DNA from: Chitinophaga pinensis
Lineage (GTDB): Bacteria; Bacteroidota; Bacteroidia; SXHM01
Direction of reading: 5' to 3'
Length of the DNA stretch: 26,015 nt
Assembly: GCA_945889235.1 (NCBI GenBank)
Contig: CAMDBK010000008.1
Location: 1 to 26,015 of the forward strand
Shown: positions 15,727 through 23,739 of the stretch, piece by piece
Numbering within the stretch: position 1 is the first letter of the stretch
How the letters are laid out: each line of letters starts with the position of its first letter
Position numbers and translations under genes: made by a program
Notes under the pieces: generated by a model
What the model was told of the DNA's origin: nothing
Database searches by the model: none
What the model saw: the letters and a program-made list of their open reading frames with translations, nothing else

Positions 15727-17439
15727 ATGATTTTAGGAATACATGACGGACATACTTCAACAGCATGCCTCATAAACAAAGGAAAGATACTTGCAAACGT
15801 AAGTGAGGAGCGATTTACCAAGAAGAAAGGACAAGGTGGTTTTCCCCACAAGTCTTTAGCGTATATTTTTAAAGAGTTTGGTGTATCAGGCAAACAACTT
15901 GAAGCAATAGCATTAGTTGGTTTTGTAAAACCATTGGTCTCCATCAGCCAATACACAAGCGGAAGACAGGATATATTTCCTAAACTTATTAAATATTTGC
16001 CCATTGACCCCAGGCATCTCATTAGTTATTATGTTCAAGGTGAAAAGAAAAAAAGGCTGAAAAATCCGGAACTGATCAATTCTTTTGTAAGTCACAATAT
16101 ATCATTAGAAAAAGTAAAATCTATTGAACACCATCAGTGTCATGCAGCTACTGCCTATTACATGTCTAAATTTTATCAGCAAAAAGAAAATACACTTGTA
16201 ATTACACTTGACGGTTCTGGTGACGGGCTTTCCGGAACTATTTCTGTTGTAAATGAAAAAGGCGAATGGAAAAGATTACGTGAGATTTCCACTTTTGATT
16301 CTTTAGGAATGATTTATGGCAGAACAACCCAACTGCTTTCAATGAAACCCTGGGAACATGAATACAAATTAATGGGGATGGCTCCATACGCCCACGATGA
16401 TTACAGAAAAAAAGCCTATGCAATTTTTAAAAAATACATAGGGCTAACTGAAGATGGGCTTGGTCTAAGGAATAAAACAAAACTTTGGGGCAACAGCCTT
16501 CTTGAAGAAATGAGAAACGATTTTAAACTCGTTCGCTTTGATGCCATTTCTGCTGGAGTACAACAACTGCATGAAGAACTTGCTACAACACTTGTAAAAA
16601 ACTGGATTGCAAAAACGGGAATAAGAAAAGTAGCAGTTGCCGGAGGATGTTTTATGAATATTAAAGCGAACAAGTTTATTATGGAGCTTAGCAATTGTGA
16701 TGATTTTTTTGTTATGCCTTCAGGTGGAGATGAAAGTTGCGCACTAGGTGCTGCCATTACCCTTTCAAAAGAAAAAGATAAAGAGACGGCTATTGAACCA
16801 CTCTCTCACCTTTACTGGGGACCAGAAAATAAAAGTGAAGAAATTACTAAAACACTTGAGAAATATAGAGAAAAACTTGAGTTCAGAAAATCTGATAACA
16901 TAGAATTTGAATCAGCAAAATTATTAGCAGACCACAAAATAATTGGCAGGGTTTCAGGTAGAATGGAATGGGGGGCACGTGCTTTAGGCAACCGTTCAAT
17001 CATTGCAAACCCTTCTCGTTTTGAAAACATCAGAAAATTAAACAACGCTATAAAAATGCGTGATTTCTGGATGCCTTTTGCACCATCCATTTTATGGGAA
17101 TCAAGAAAAGATTATGCAGTTTATCCAAAAGAAAATGATGTGTGTTTAATGACCATAGGCTTTGATAGTACTGAGTTAGCTCGTCAACACATCATAGCTG
17201 CCCTTCATCCATATGACCTTACCATGCGACCACAATTTGTTACAAAGGATTATAATCCTTCTTATCACACATTGCTGAGTTATTTCAAGGAATTTACTGG
17301 CATTGGCGGAGTATTGAATACCAGCTTCAACCTCCATGGCATGCCCATTGTAAGCGATACCGAAGATGCTATCTTTACGCTCTTAAATTCAGAATTGGAT
17401 TTTATTACCATCAATGATTATATAATCTGGAAGAAATAA
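15727..17439 (+). CDS. NodU/CmcH-type O-carbamoyltransferase
   Basis: Carbamoyltransferase of 570 aa with both domains. The N-terminal Kae1-like domain has GIHDGHTSTACL (4-15), VSEERF (25-30), EHHQCHAATAYY (134-145) with metal-binding histidines H135/H139, LDGSGDG (161-167), MGMAPYAH (216-223), VAVAGGCFMN (302-311) and PSGGDESCALGAA (331-343). The C-terminal YrdC-like domain has GRMEWGARALGNRSI (411-425) and near the end GVLNTSFNLHG. The family transfers a carbamoyl group from carbamoyl phosphate (via carbamoyl-adenylate) to a sugar hydroxyl, as in Nod factors and antibiotics. It starts 5 nt after the MBOAT stop and ends 3 nt before the amidotransferase fusion, so these are likely cotranslated. 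Confidence 0.95.
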   Translation: MILGIHDGHTSTACLINKGKILANVSEERFTKKKGQGGFPHKSLAYIFKEFGVSGKQLEAIALVGFVKPLVSISQYTSGRQDIFPKLIKYLPIDPRHLISYYVQGEKKKRLKNPELINSFVSHNISLEKVKSIEHHQCHAATAYYMSKFYQQKENTLVITLDGSGDGLSGTISVVNEKGEWKRLREISTFDSLGMIYGRTTQLLSMKPWEHEYKLMGMAPYAHDDYRKKAYAIFKKYIGLTEDGLGLRNKTKLWGNSLLEEMRNDFKLVRFDAISAGVQQLHEELATTLVKNWIAKTGIRKVAVAGGCFMNIKANKFIMELSNCDDFFVMPSGGDESCALGAAITLSKEKDKETAIEPLSHLYWGPENKSEEITKTLEKYREKLEFRKSDNIEFESAKLLADHKIIGRVSGRMEWGARALGNRSIIANPSRFENIRKLNNAIKMRDFWMPFAPSILWESRKDYAVYPKENDVCLMTIGFDSTELARQHIIAALHPYDLTMRPQFVTKDYNPSYHTLLSYFKEFTGIGGVLNTSFNLHGMPIVSDTEDAIFTLLNSELDFITINDYIIWKK

Positions 17440-17442
17440 AAA

Positions 17443-19464
17443 ATGTGTGGGATATTTGGACTATCGATTGCAAAAAACTCGGAGCTAAAAAAACATTTTT
17501 CTGATATTGCCAAAGAACTTTTTCTCCTGTCTGAATCAAGAGGAAAAGAAGCTTCGGGGTTTGTATTAAACAATGGCTCTGCGTTGCGCTTTCTTAAAAC
17601 TCCTTTTCCGGCAAGCGATCTGATTAACTCAAAAGTATTTGCAAATGAATTAAGTTCTTTTCTTGGCAACTCACTTACTCATTTTACCTTAACAGGACAC
17701 TCGCGATTGGTTACAAATGGTTACGAACAAAATAATGACAATAACCAGCCCGTAATCAAAAACAAGATGGCCACAGTACATAACGGCATTATCACAAACA
17801 GCTCTGAACTTTGGAGCAAATACAATGATGAAGAAAAACTGACTGATCTGGATAGTGAATTAATTCCAACACTGTTACATAGATTTTATAAAAAGTCAGG
17901 CAATCTGAAAAAATCTGTCGCTGAATTTTACAAAGAGATTTACGGCATGACTTCAGTAGCTATTCAGTTTGTCGAATTCAGCAACCTGCTTTTAGCTACT
18001 AATAATGGTTCATTATATTTTGTACGGGGAAATGATAACCAATCTTTTTTGTTTGCTTCAGAAAAATATATTTTAAAAACTCTTATTGAAAATCTGTCAC
18101 TTGAACAAAAGGTTGCTATCAGCAACATCAGTCATCTAGAGGCAAACCATACCTGCTTTGTAAACCTCGAAAATACAAGTTCAGAGATTTCTGACCTGCA
18201 AAATACAGATAGTGATTTCTCGTATCTAAACCGAAACGACAGAAATTTTGAACTAATTGAAATAAAAGAAAAGGTAAGCAACAAGCCGGTGCATGTCAAC
18301 ACCAGTATGGAATATAAGACGCAAACAGTACCTAAAAAATTTGAGCAGGAGATAGAAAAAAGAACCTTTCAAATCAGCACACTTGTTAGATGCACAAAAT
18401 GTATATTACCTGAAACATTCCCTTATATTGAATTCGACAAAGCCGGTGTATGTAATTATTGCAATCATTATCAGCAATTAAAGTTTAAAGGCGCAGATAA
18501 ATTTAAAGATCTTCTTGAAACTTTCAGATCTAAAAATGATAATCCTGATTGCCTTATGCCATTCAGTGGCGGGAGAGACAGCAGCTATGCTTTACATTAT
18601 GTAAAAAAAGAACTGGGGATGAAACCTATTGCTTTCTCATATGACTGGGGAATGTTGACAGATCTTGCACGCAGAAATCAGGCGCGAATGTGTGGAAAAT
18701 TAGGCATTGAACATATTTTGGTTTCAGCAGACATTCGTAAAAAAAGAGAAAATATACACAAGAATGTTTCTGCCTGGCTTAAAAGACCTAGCCTTGGAAC
18801 CATTCCATTGTTTATGGCAGGTGATAAACAATATTTTTATTTTGCCAATCTGCTGATGGAACAAAACAATCTCAATGTGTCTATTATGGGAGAAAATATG
18901 CTTGAAACTACGCGTTTTAAATCAGGATTTTGCGGCATAAAACCTAATTTTAATTCTGAGCACACGTATACCCTTTCCACATCAGACAAGTTAAAAATGA
19001 TATTTTATTACGGAAAAGAATATTTGTTAAATCCTTCGTATATCAACGGTTCGTTGCTGGATACTCTTGATGCTTTCAAATCATACTACATGATAAAACA
19101 CCAGAATGTGAATCTGTTTGATTACATACCTTGGGAAGAAGAAAAAGTTGAAAAAATTTTGATAGAAGAATATGATTGGGAAACTGACCCTGGAACAAAA
19201 ACAACCTGGAGAATTGGTGATGGAACTGCCGCATTTTATAATTATATTTATTATGTAGTTGCAGGATTTTCCGAAAACGATACTTTCAGGAGTAACCAAA
19301 TCAGAGAAGGTTTGATTTCACGCGACTTCGCTCTTCAACGCACTTCAACAGAAAATTTCCCAAGGTGGGACTCAATACAATGGTATTGCAATACAATAAA
19401 TATAGATTTTGAAAAAACAGTTAGTGTTATCAATAAAATAAAGACATTGTATCCGGTTTTATAA
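17443..19464 (+). CDS. Fusion: class II glutamine amidotransferase domain + WbpG/PseA-like PP-loop amidotransferase
   Basis: Protein of 673 aa with two recognisable parts. Residues 1 to ~245 are a class II glutamine amidotransferase: C2 is the expected N-terminal nucleophile (MCGIFGLS), with GHSRLVTNG (85-93) and HNG (113-115) completing the glutaminase signature. A linker (~245-312) follows. Residues 313-673 resemble N-acetyl sugar amidotransferases (WbpG/PseA/LegG): a zinc-type CxxC pair at C317/C320 and C337/C340, then the PP-loop ATP-binding SGGRDSS at 375-381. In Pseudomonas, WbpG draws ammonia from separate HisH/HisF-like proteins; here the ammonia source appears built in. The likely role is ATP-dependent amidation or amidination of a sugar. 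The Asn-synthase-like overall order (GATase then PP-loop) means an alternative asparagine-synthase-type role in amidating a uronic acid is possible. Confidence 0.88.
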   Translation: MCGIFGLSIAKNSELKKHFSDIAKELFLLSESRGKEASGFVLNNGSALRFLKTPFPASDLINSKVFANELSSFLGNSLTHFTLTGHSRLVTNGYEQNNDNNQPVIKNKMATVHNGIITNSSELWSKYNDEEKLTDLDSELIPTLLHRFYKKSGNLKKSVAEFYKEIYGMTSVAIQFVEFSNLLLATNNGSLYFVRGNDNQSFLFASEKYILKTLIENLSLEQKVAISNISHLEANHTCFVNLENTSSEISDLQNTDSDFSYLNRNDRNFELIEIKEKVSNKPVHVNTSMEYKTQTVPKKFEQEIEKRTFQISTLVRCTKCILPETFPYIEFDKAGVCNYCNHYQQLKFKGADKFKDLLETFRSKNDNPDCLMPFSGGRDSSYALHYVKKELGMKPIAFSYDWGMLTDLARRNQARMCGKLGIEHILVSADIRKKRENIHKNVSAWLKRPSLGTIPLFMAGDKQYFYFANLLMEQNNLNVSIMGENMLETTRFKSGFCGIKPNFNSEHTYTLSTSDKLKMIFYYGKEYLLNPSYINGSLLDTLDAFKSYYMIKHQNVNLFDYIPWEEEKVEKILIEEYDWETDPGTKTTWRIGDGTAAFYNYIYYVVAGFSENDTFRSNQIREGLISRDFALQRTSTENFPRWDSIQWYCNTINIDFEKTVSVINKIKTLYPVL

Positions 19465-19514
19465 ATTACTTGTTATAATAGAATTATAGTACCCCTAGAT
19501 AAAATTTATAAAGA

Positions 19515-20978
19515 TTGAGACAATTACTAAACTATATTGAGAAACAATCACTTTGGATTTCACTATTCATTTTCATTTTCTTCTTCATCGTTTTCCGCCT
19601 TCCCTTTTTTATATACATGCCCTTAGTTAGTTTTGAAGTTGATGTATTCGACTATTGGTATTTTGTAGAAATTATGAATAGTGGTCAAACACCAAAATTC
19701 GATGTACTGCCAGGAGGATTTCCTGTGTTTCTTTACCTGATAGGATTAGTCAGCAACAAGGCAATAACCGTAGCCATCATTCAAAATCTTATCACTTTAT
19801 TTTCTTCACTTTTTTTAATAGTGGCAATTGACAAGTATTATAAGAGCATTAGCGTTGTTGCGGCAATCGGCTTAACTATTTTTGTAAACGGAAAACTAAA
19901 TATTCAGTTTGATAATTCATATAATCCTGAATCAATTTACATAAACTCAATTATTATCGTTGTAGGGATGCTTTTATTTAGTCTTCATTCTCAAAAAAAA
20001 ATCTGGTGGATTCTACTCTCAATATCATTGATTTTTCCGGCAGTAATCAGGTCAAATGGAATTTTTATCTATTTTATTATTCCTTTAATTATAGTATATT
20101 TTATAATCAAGAAAAGTAATTTAAACTTTTATTTATGGTTTTTTATTCCTTTTATGTGTACCAATATACTATGGGCTTCTTACAACTATTTTACTGCAGG
20201 TATATTCATGATAAGTAACCCCACACGGATAATGAATATATTCAGCGATAATCCAAAATGGGGAGCAGAAATGATTCTGAATGATACAACATTCAGAGGA
20301 AGTACCGGGAAGCCAGATAAGTCATTTAAGAGTGCTGTAAAATATTTCTTTCTTTTTAGTGCAAAAAAGTCACCTTATTATTACACGTATTTATCTCAAC
20401 GATACCATGAAATGTATGTTTCTGAGATAGTATATAAAGAATATGCAGCTTTTGATGGCGCAATTGAAGTTCCGGAAAGCTGGAAGAGAAATGCAATGAA
20501 GGAATACTATAAAACACAACCTTTTATTAATTGTAAAAATTATTTTTCATTTTATAGTGAGAAACAAGATAGTTTGATTAGTTCCATGAGCCTGTCAGAA
20601 ATAAAAAATATAACAAATAACAATTGGATATTTTTAACATTTTTGTTTCAAATTTTGTATGAACTATTCATATTTAACAGCATTTGGCTTTACCTATATA
20701 TAATATGCTTTCTAATTTCTTTGTATATGCTAGTTCATACAAAATATAAGAATGAGCAGGCTTTATTCACTTTCATTTTAATCAGTATACATTTAATCTC
20801 CATTATAGTCATTACCCTTACACATGGGTATTCACTTGCTTCGAGTACCCGATATGAGTACACAACAGAATTTTCAATTTTCCTTGCCCCATTTTTCGTT
20901 ATTCAACTTTTGAAAAGCACAGGAATAATTAATAAGTTTTTGAATAAATTGCCATCCCTAAATAGGACATCAAACTGA
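19515..20978 (+). CDS. Polytopic membrane protein, GT-C/ArnT-like glycosyltransferase (paralogue of the gene at 3942)
   Basis: Integral membrane protein of 487 aa: first helix about 13-34 ending FRLPFF, an acidic outer loop E41-V-D43-x-x-D46, several helices between 70 and 230, a soluble domain of about 140 residues (235-375) and C-terminal helices (about 375-408, 415-438, 452-468). The order of helices, the shared RLP(Y/F)F, GG-or-GYP-x-FL-x-LIGL-x-SN block near 68-81, IRS near 178-180 and TRYEYTTEF at 445-453 show it is a paralogue of the 550-aa protein at 3942, which has the longer soluble domain. The start is TTG at 19515: an in-frame TAA lies one codon further up, and later ATGs fall inside or after the first helix. 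Its TGA overlaps the next gene's CTG. GT-C assignment is inferred from topology. Confidence 0.65.
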   Translation: MRQLLNYIEKQSLWISLFIFIFFFIVFRLPFFIYMPLVSFEVDVFDYWYFVEIMNSGQTPKFDVLPGGFPVFLYLIGLVSNKAITVAIIQNLITLFSSLFLIVAIDKYYKSISVVAAIGLTIFVNGKLNIQFDNSYNPESIYINSIIIVVGMLLFSLHSQKKIWWILLSISLIFPAVIRSNGIFIYFIIPLIIVYFIIKKSNLNFYLWFFIPFMCTNILWASYNYFTAGIFMISNPTRIMNIFSDNPKWGAEMILNDTTFRGSTGKPDKSFKSAVKYFFLFSAKKSPYYYTYLSQRYHEMYVSEIVYKEYAAFDGAIEVPESWKRNAMKEYYKTQPFINCKNYFSFYSEKQDSLISSMSLSEIKNITNNNWIFLTFLFQILYELFIFNSIWLYLYIICFLISLYMLVHTKYKNEQALFTFILISIHLISIIVITLTHGYSLASSTRYEYTTEFSIFLAPFFVIQLLKSTGIINKFLNKLPSLNRTSN

Positions 20979-21916
20979 AGACCCCTATATTATTCCTCAT
21001 TTATAACCGCCCTGAAGAAACGTTCAGAGTATTTGAGCAAATAAAAAAAGTTCAACCTGAAAAGCTTTTCATTGCGGCCGATGGAGCAAAAGAAGGGAAA
21101 GAAACAGAAGCAGAAAAATGCCTTCAGACAAGAAAGGTTGCAGAATTGATAGACTGGAAATGCGAAGTAAAAACGCTTTTCAGAGAAAATAATCTGGGCT
21201 GTAAAATTGCGGTGAGTGAAGCTATAACCTGGTTTTTTGATAATGTGGAAGAAGGAATTATTATAGAGGACGATTGTTTACCATCTCCTGATTTTTTTCC
21301 TTTTTGTGAAGAGTTACTCAAAAAATTCAGGGATAATGAAAAGATAATGCACATTAGCGGTGCAAATTATCAATTTGGAAAAAAACATGGTGCAGCATCT
21401 TACTATTTTTCAATTTACCCTCATATTTGGGGCTGGGCAAGCTGGAGAAGAGCCTGGAAAAAATATGATGTAAATTTAACCGATTTAGAAAATTTCAAAA
21501 ATAAGAATACGATTAAAAAAATTGCGGATCAACCTAAAGAGCAACTCTATTGGCTAAGCCGATTTGAAATGGTAAAAAATGGAACTTTCAATACATGGGA
21601 TTATCAATGGGTTTTTGCTTGCTGGAATAATGAAGGTCTTTCTATTTCACCCAATTATAACTTAGTTACTAATATTGGATTTAATAATGAAGCAACTCAT
21701 ACTGTTTCAGAAACACCTATTGCAAACATGCCTTTGGAAAAATTAAATACGGTAATTCACCCCAATAAAATTATTGTTAACCATAAAGCTGATCATTTTA
21801 TTTTTGAAAATATTTTTGGCTCACCCTTTCCGAAATGGAATGATAAAATCAGGGCTGCTGTTTCTTCATTAATTCCCGAACAAGTAAAGCAACAACTACG
21901 AAAAATAAGGAACTAA
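20975..21916 (+). CDS. GT2-type glycosyltransferase, HlpA-like, with a CTG start codon
   Basis: Protein of 313 aa when read from the CTG at 20975. The frame is open from just after an in-frame TAG at 20963, and it has no ATG, GTG or TTG before the TTG at 21146; starting there would remove 57 residues of conserved N-terminus. Those residues include KTPILFLIYNRPEET (2-16) and LFIAADGAK (31-39), the first strand and nucleotide-binding part of this GT-A family. Downstream come VKTLFRENNLGCKIAV (66-80 region) and the DxD-type IEDDCLPSP (97-105), then HIWGWASWRRAWKKYDV. The CTG overlaps the previous TGA as CTGA, the same arrangement as the ATGA and TTGA junctions elsewhere here. It presumably adds a sugar to the growing repeat unit. 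An ATC at 20969 is the only other early candidate. Confidence 0.8.
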   Translation: MKTPILFLIYNRPEETFRVFEQIKKVQPEKLFIAADGAKEGKETEAEKCLQTRKVAELIDWKCEVKTLFRENNLGCKIAVSEAITWFFDNVEEGIIIEDDCLPSPDFFPFCEELLKKFRDNEKIMHISGANYQFGKKHGAASYYFSIYPHIWGWASWRRAWKKYDVNLTDLENFKNKNTIKKIADQPKEQLYWLSRFEMVKNGTFNTWDYQWVFACWNNEGLSISPNYNLVTNIGFNNEATHTVSETPIANMPLEKLNTVIHPNKIIVNHKADHFIFENIFGSPFPKWNDKIRAAVSSLIPEQVKQQLRKIRN

Positions 21917-21922
21917 TATTTT

Positions 21923-22540
21923 ATGATTTACAGGATACGAGATAAAATAAAATCAATTTTCAGGGAAAAGCCGACTGATAAATTCTCTAAACAATTAGAT
22001 ATTAATCCTTCTGTTGTTCTATTGCCTGGAAGCAAGTTTGATTTCAGACAAACGCCAGAAAACAGGAAATACATTACAATTGGTGAAAAATGTTTAGCAA
22101 AAATTCATTTTGTTTTTGAAACCGAAAAGGGAGCTATTACAATCGGAAACAATGTTTACATTGGTGGGGCAACCCTAATTTCACGAAACAAAATTGAAAT
22201 TGAAGACAATGTAACTATGGCATGGGATATAACCATTTACGACCATAATTCACACAGCATTAACTGGAATGAGAGGAAAAATGATAATATTCAATGCTAT
22301 AATGATTATGTAAACCATAGTGGTAACATCAATGTAAATAAAGACTGGAGTAATGTAGTTTCAAAACCTATAAAAATCTGCTCGAAAGTTTGGATTGGAT
22401 TTGACGTACTAATATTAAAAGGGGTTACCATTGGTGAGGGTGCCGTAATTGGAGCAAGAAGTGTGGTTACAAAAGATGTAGCACCATGGACAGTTGTTGC
22501 CGGAAACCCTGCAGTGGAAGTAAAGAAACTGAAGAATTAG
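21923..22540 (+). CDS. Hexapeptide-repeat (LbH) acetyltransferase, WbbJ-like
   Basis: Predicted acyl-CoA-dependent sugar O-acetyltransferase of 205 aa. Hexapeptide coils run from about residue 50 to 195 (ITIGEK, ITIGNN, IEIEDN, VWIGFD, VTIGEG), with the closing signature WTVVAGNPAVEVKKL (189-203). The IYDHNSHSI segment (105-113) supplies the catalytic-type histidines H108/H111. An insertion of about 35 residues (115-148) separates the active-site loop from the next coil, as in WbbJ/WcaF relatives. It starts 6 nt after the previous stop. It differs from the acyltransferase at 150-761 in its loop (YDHNSHS versus DTDFHPV), so the two probably act on different positions or sugars. Confidence 0.88.
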   Translation: MIYRIRDKIKSIFREKPTDKFSKQLDINPSVVLLPGSKFDFRQTPENRKYITIGEKCLAKIHFVFETEKGAITIGNNVYIGGATLISRNKIEIEDNVTMAWDITIYDHNSHSINWNERKNDNIQCYNDYVNHSGNINVNKDWSNVVSKPIKICSKVWIGFDVLILKGVTIGEGAVIGARSVVTKDVAPWTVVAGNPAVEVKKLKN

Positions 22541-22543
22541 GTT

Positions 22544-23722
22544 ATGAAAATTTTATTCGATCACCAAATATTCGAAATACAAAAATTTGGTGGAGTTTCA
22601 AGATATTATATTGAGTTATTTAAAAAATTAAAGTCCAACAAGCAAGTTCAAATCACAATTTCCGTTCTTTATTCAGATAATGATTATCTTATTATCAATA
22701 ATGATTTTGCACCTAACCTTTCCATAAAATCAGATAATTATAAAAAATTTTTTTGGGGTATTGAGTTTAAAGGAAAATGGAGATTGTATAATTTAATTAA
22801 TAAACTATTTCCTTTTTTAGTGCCGGAAAAACTCAATAAGAAATTATCTATAAAAAATATTAAAGCCGGAAATTTTGACATTTTCCACCCTACATATTAT
22901 GATAATTATTTTTTAAAAATTATTGAAAATAAACCTTTTGTTTTGACCATACATGATATGATTTATGAAAAACTGCAAAATAAATATATTGTAAATGATC
23001 CTTACTCTGTTAATAAAAAAGAGCTGTGTGACAAAGCATCAAAAATAATTGCTGTATCACAGAATACTAAAAACGATATTATTGAACTTTTTGGAATAGA
23101 ATCAAATAAAATTGACGTAATCTATTTGGCAAATTCCCTAAAAACAGAACCTGATTTTAGTGGCCTTGAAGAAAAAATGATGCTGCCTGAATTGTACTTA
23201 TTATTTATCGGAAACAGATCGGGTTATAAAAATTTTGGTTTCTTTATCGCTTCAATTAGTAAACTATTGAAAACCCACCCTGAAATTCATGTTGTATGCA
23301 CAGGGGGAGTATTTTCAACTGAAGAAATTCTATTGTTTTCAAAATTGGGAATTTCAGATAAAATAATCCACCGTGATGCAGATGATAAATCACTTTCTTT
23401 ACTATATAAAAAAGCCTTAGCATTTGTTTTTCCTTCTGTATATGAAGGATTTGGAATTCCAATACTAGAAGCATTCAGTTGCGGCTGTCCGTGTCTTTTA
23501 AGTAACACCAGCTCGCTACCTGAGGTGGGGAGTGATGCAGCACTTTATTTTAATCCGTTGATTGAGTCATCTATTGAAACAGCTGTCTCAAGAATTATAA
23601 ATGAACCTGAACTACGTACAACTTTGATTAATAAAGGGTATGAAAGAATAAAAGAATTTTCTTGGGAAAAAACGGCTAAAAAAACATTTCAGTTATATAA
23701 TGAAGTTCTTCAAAGGAATTGA
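22544..23722 (+). CDS. GT4-family glycosyltransferase
   Basis: GT-B fold glycosyltransferase of 392 aa. The N-terminus has QKFGGVSRYYIEL (13-25), the GG acceptor/donor loop; TIHDMIYE (135-142) and IIAVSQNTKNDII (168-180) end the first domain. The C-terminal domain starts near LLFIGNRSGYKN (219-230), and has FPSVYEGFGIPILEAFSCGCP (296-316) with the intact E301-x7-E309 motif, then SSLPEVGSDAALYF, all standard for GT4. It starts with ATG 3 nt after the acetyltransferase stop. The conserved start and GGVSRY motif resemble mannosyl/rhamnosyltransferases of O-antigen loci, but the sugar is not determinable. Confidence 0.93.
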   Translation: MKILFDHQIFEIQKFGGVSRYYIELFKKLKSNKQVQITISVLYSDNDYLIINNDFAPNLSIKSDNYKKFFWGIEFKGKWRLYNLINKLFPFLVPEKLNKKLSIKNIKAGNFDIFHPTYYDNYFLKIIENKPFVLTIHDMIYEKLQNKYIVNDPYSVNKKELCDKASKIIAVSQNTKNDIIELFGIESNKIDVIYLANSLKTEPDFSGLEEKMMLPELYLLFIGNRSGYKNFGFFIASISKLLKTHPEIHVVCTGGVFSTEEILLFSKLGISDKIIHRDADDKSLSLLYKKALAFVFPSVYEGFGIPILEAFSCGCPCLLSNTSSLPEVGSDAALYFNPLIESSIETAVSRIINEPELRTTLINKGYERIKEFSWEKTAKKTFQLYNEVLQRN

Positions 23723-23739
23723 AAATACAAGAAAGGAAA

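Noticed and set aside
19474..19488. Small AT-only inverted repeat (TATAAT-AGA-ATTATA) after the amidotransferase gene
   Set aside because: Six A/T pairs with a 3-nt loop and no following T run; too weak for a terminator and expected by chance in AT-rich DNA.
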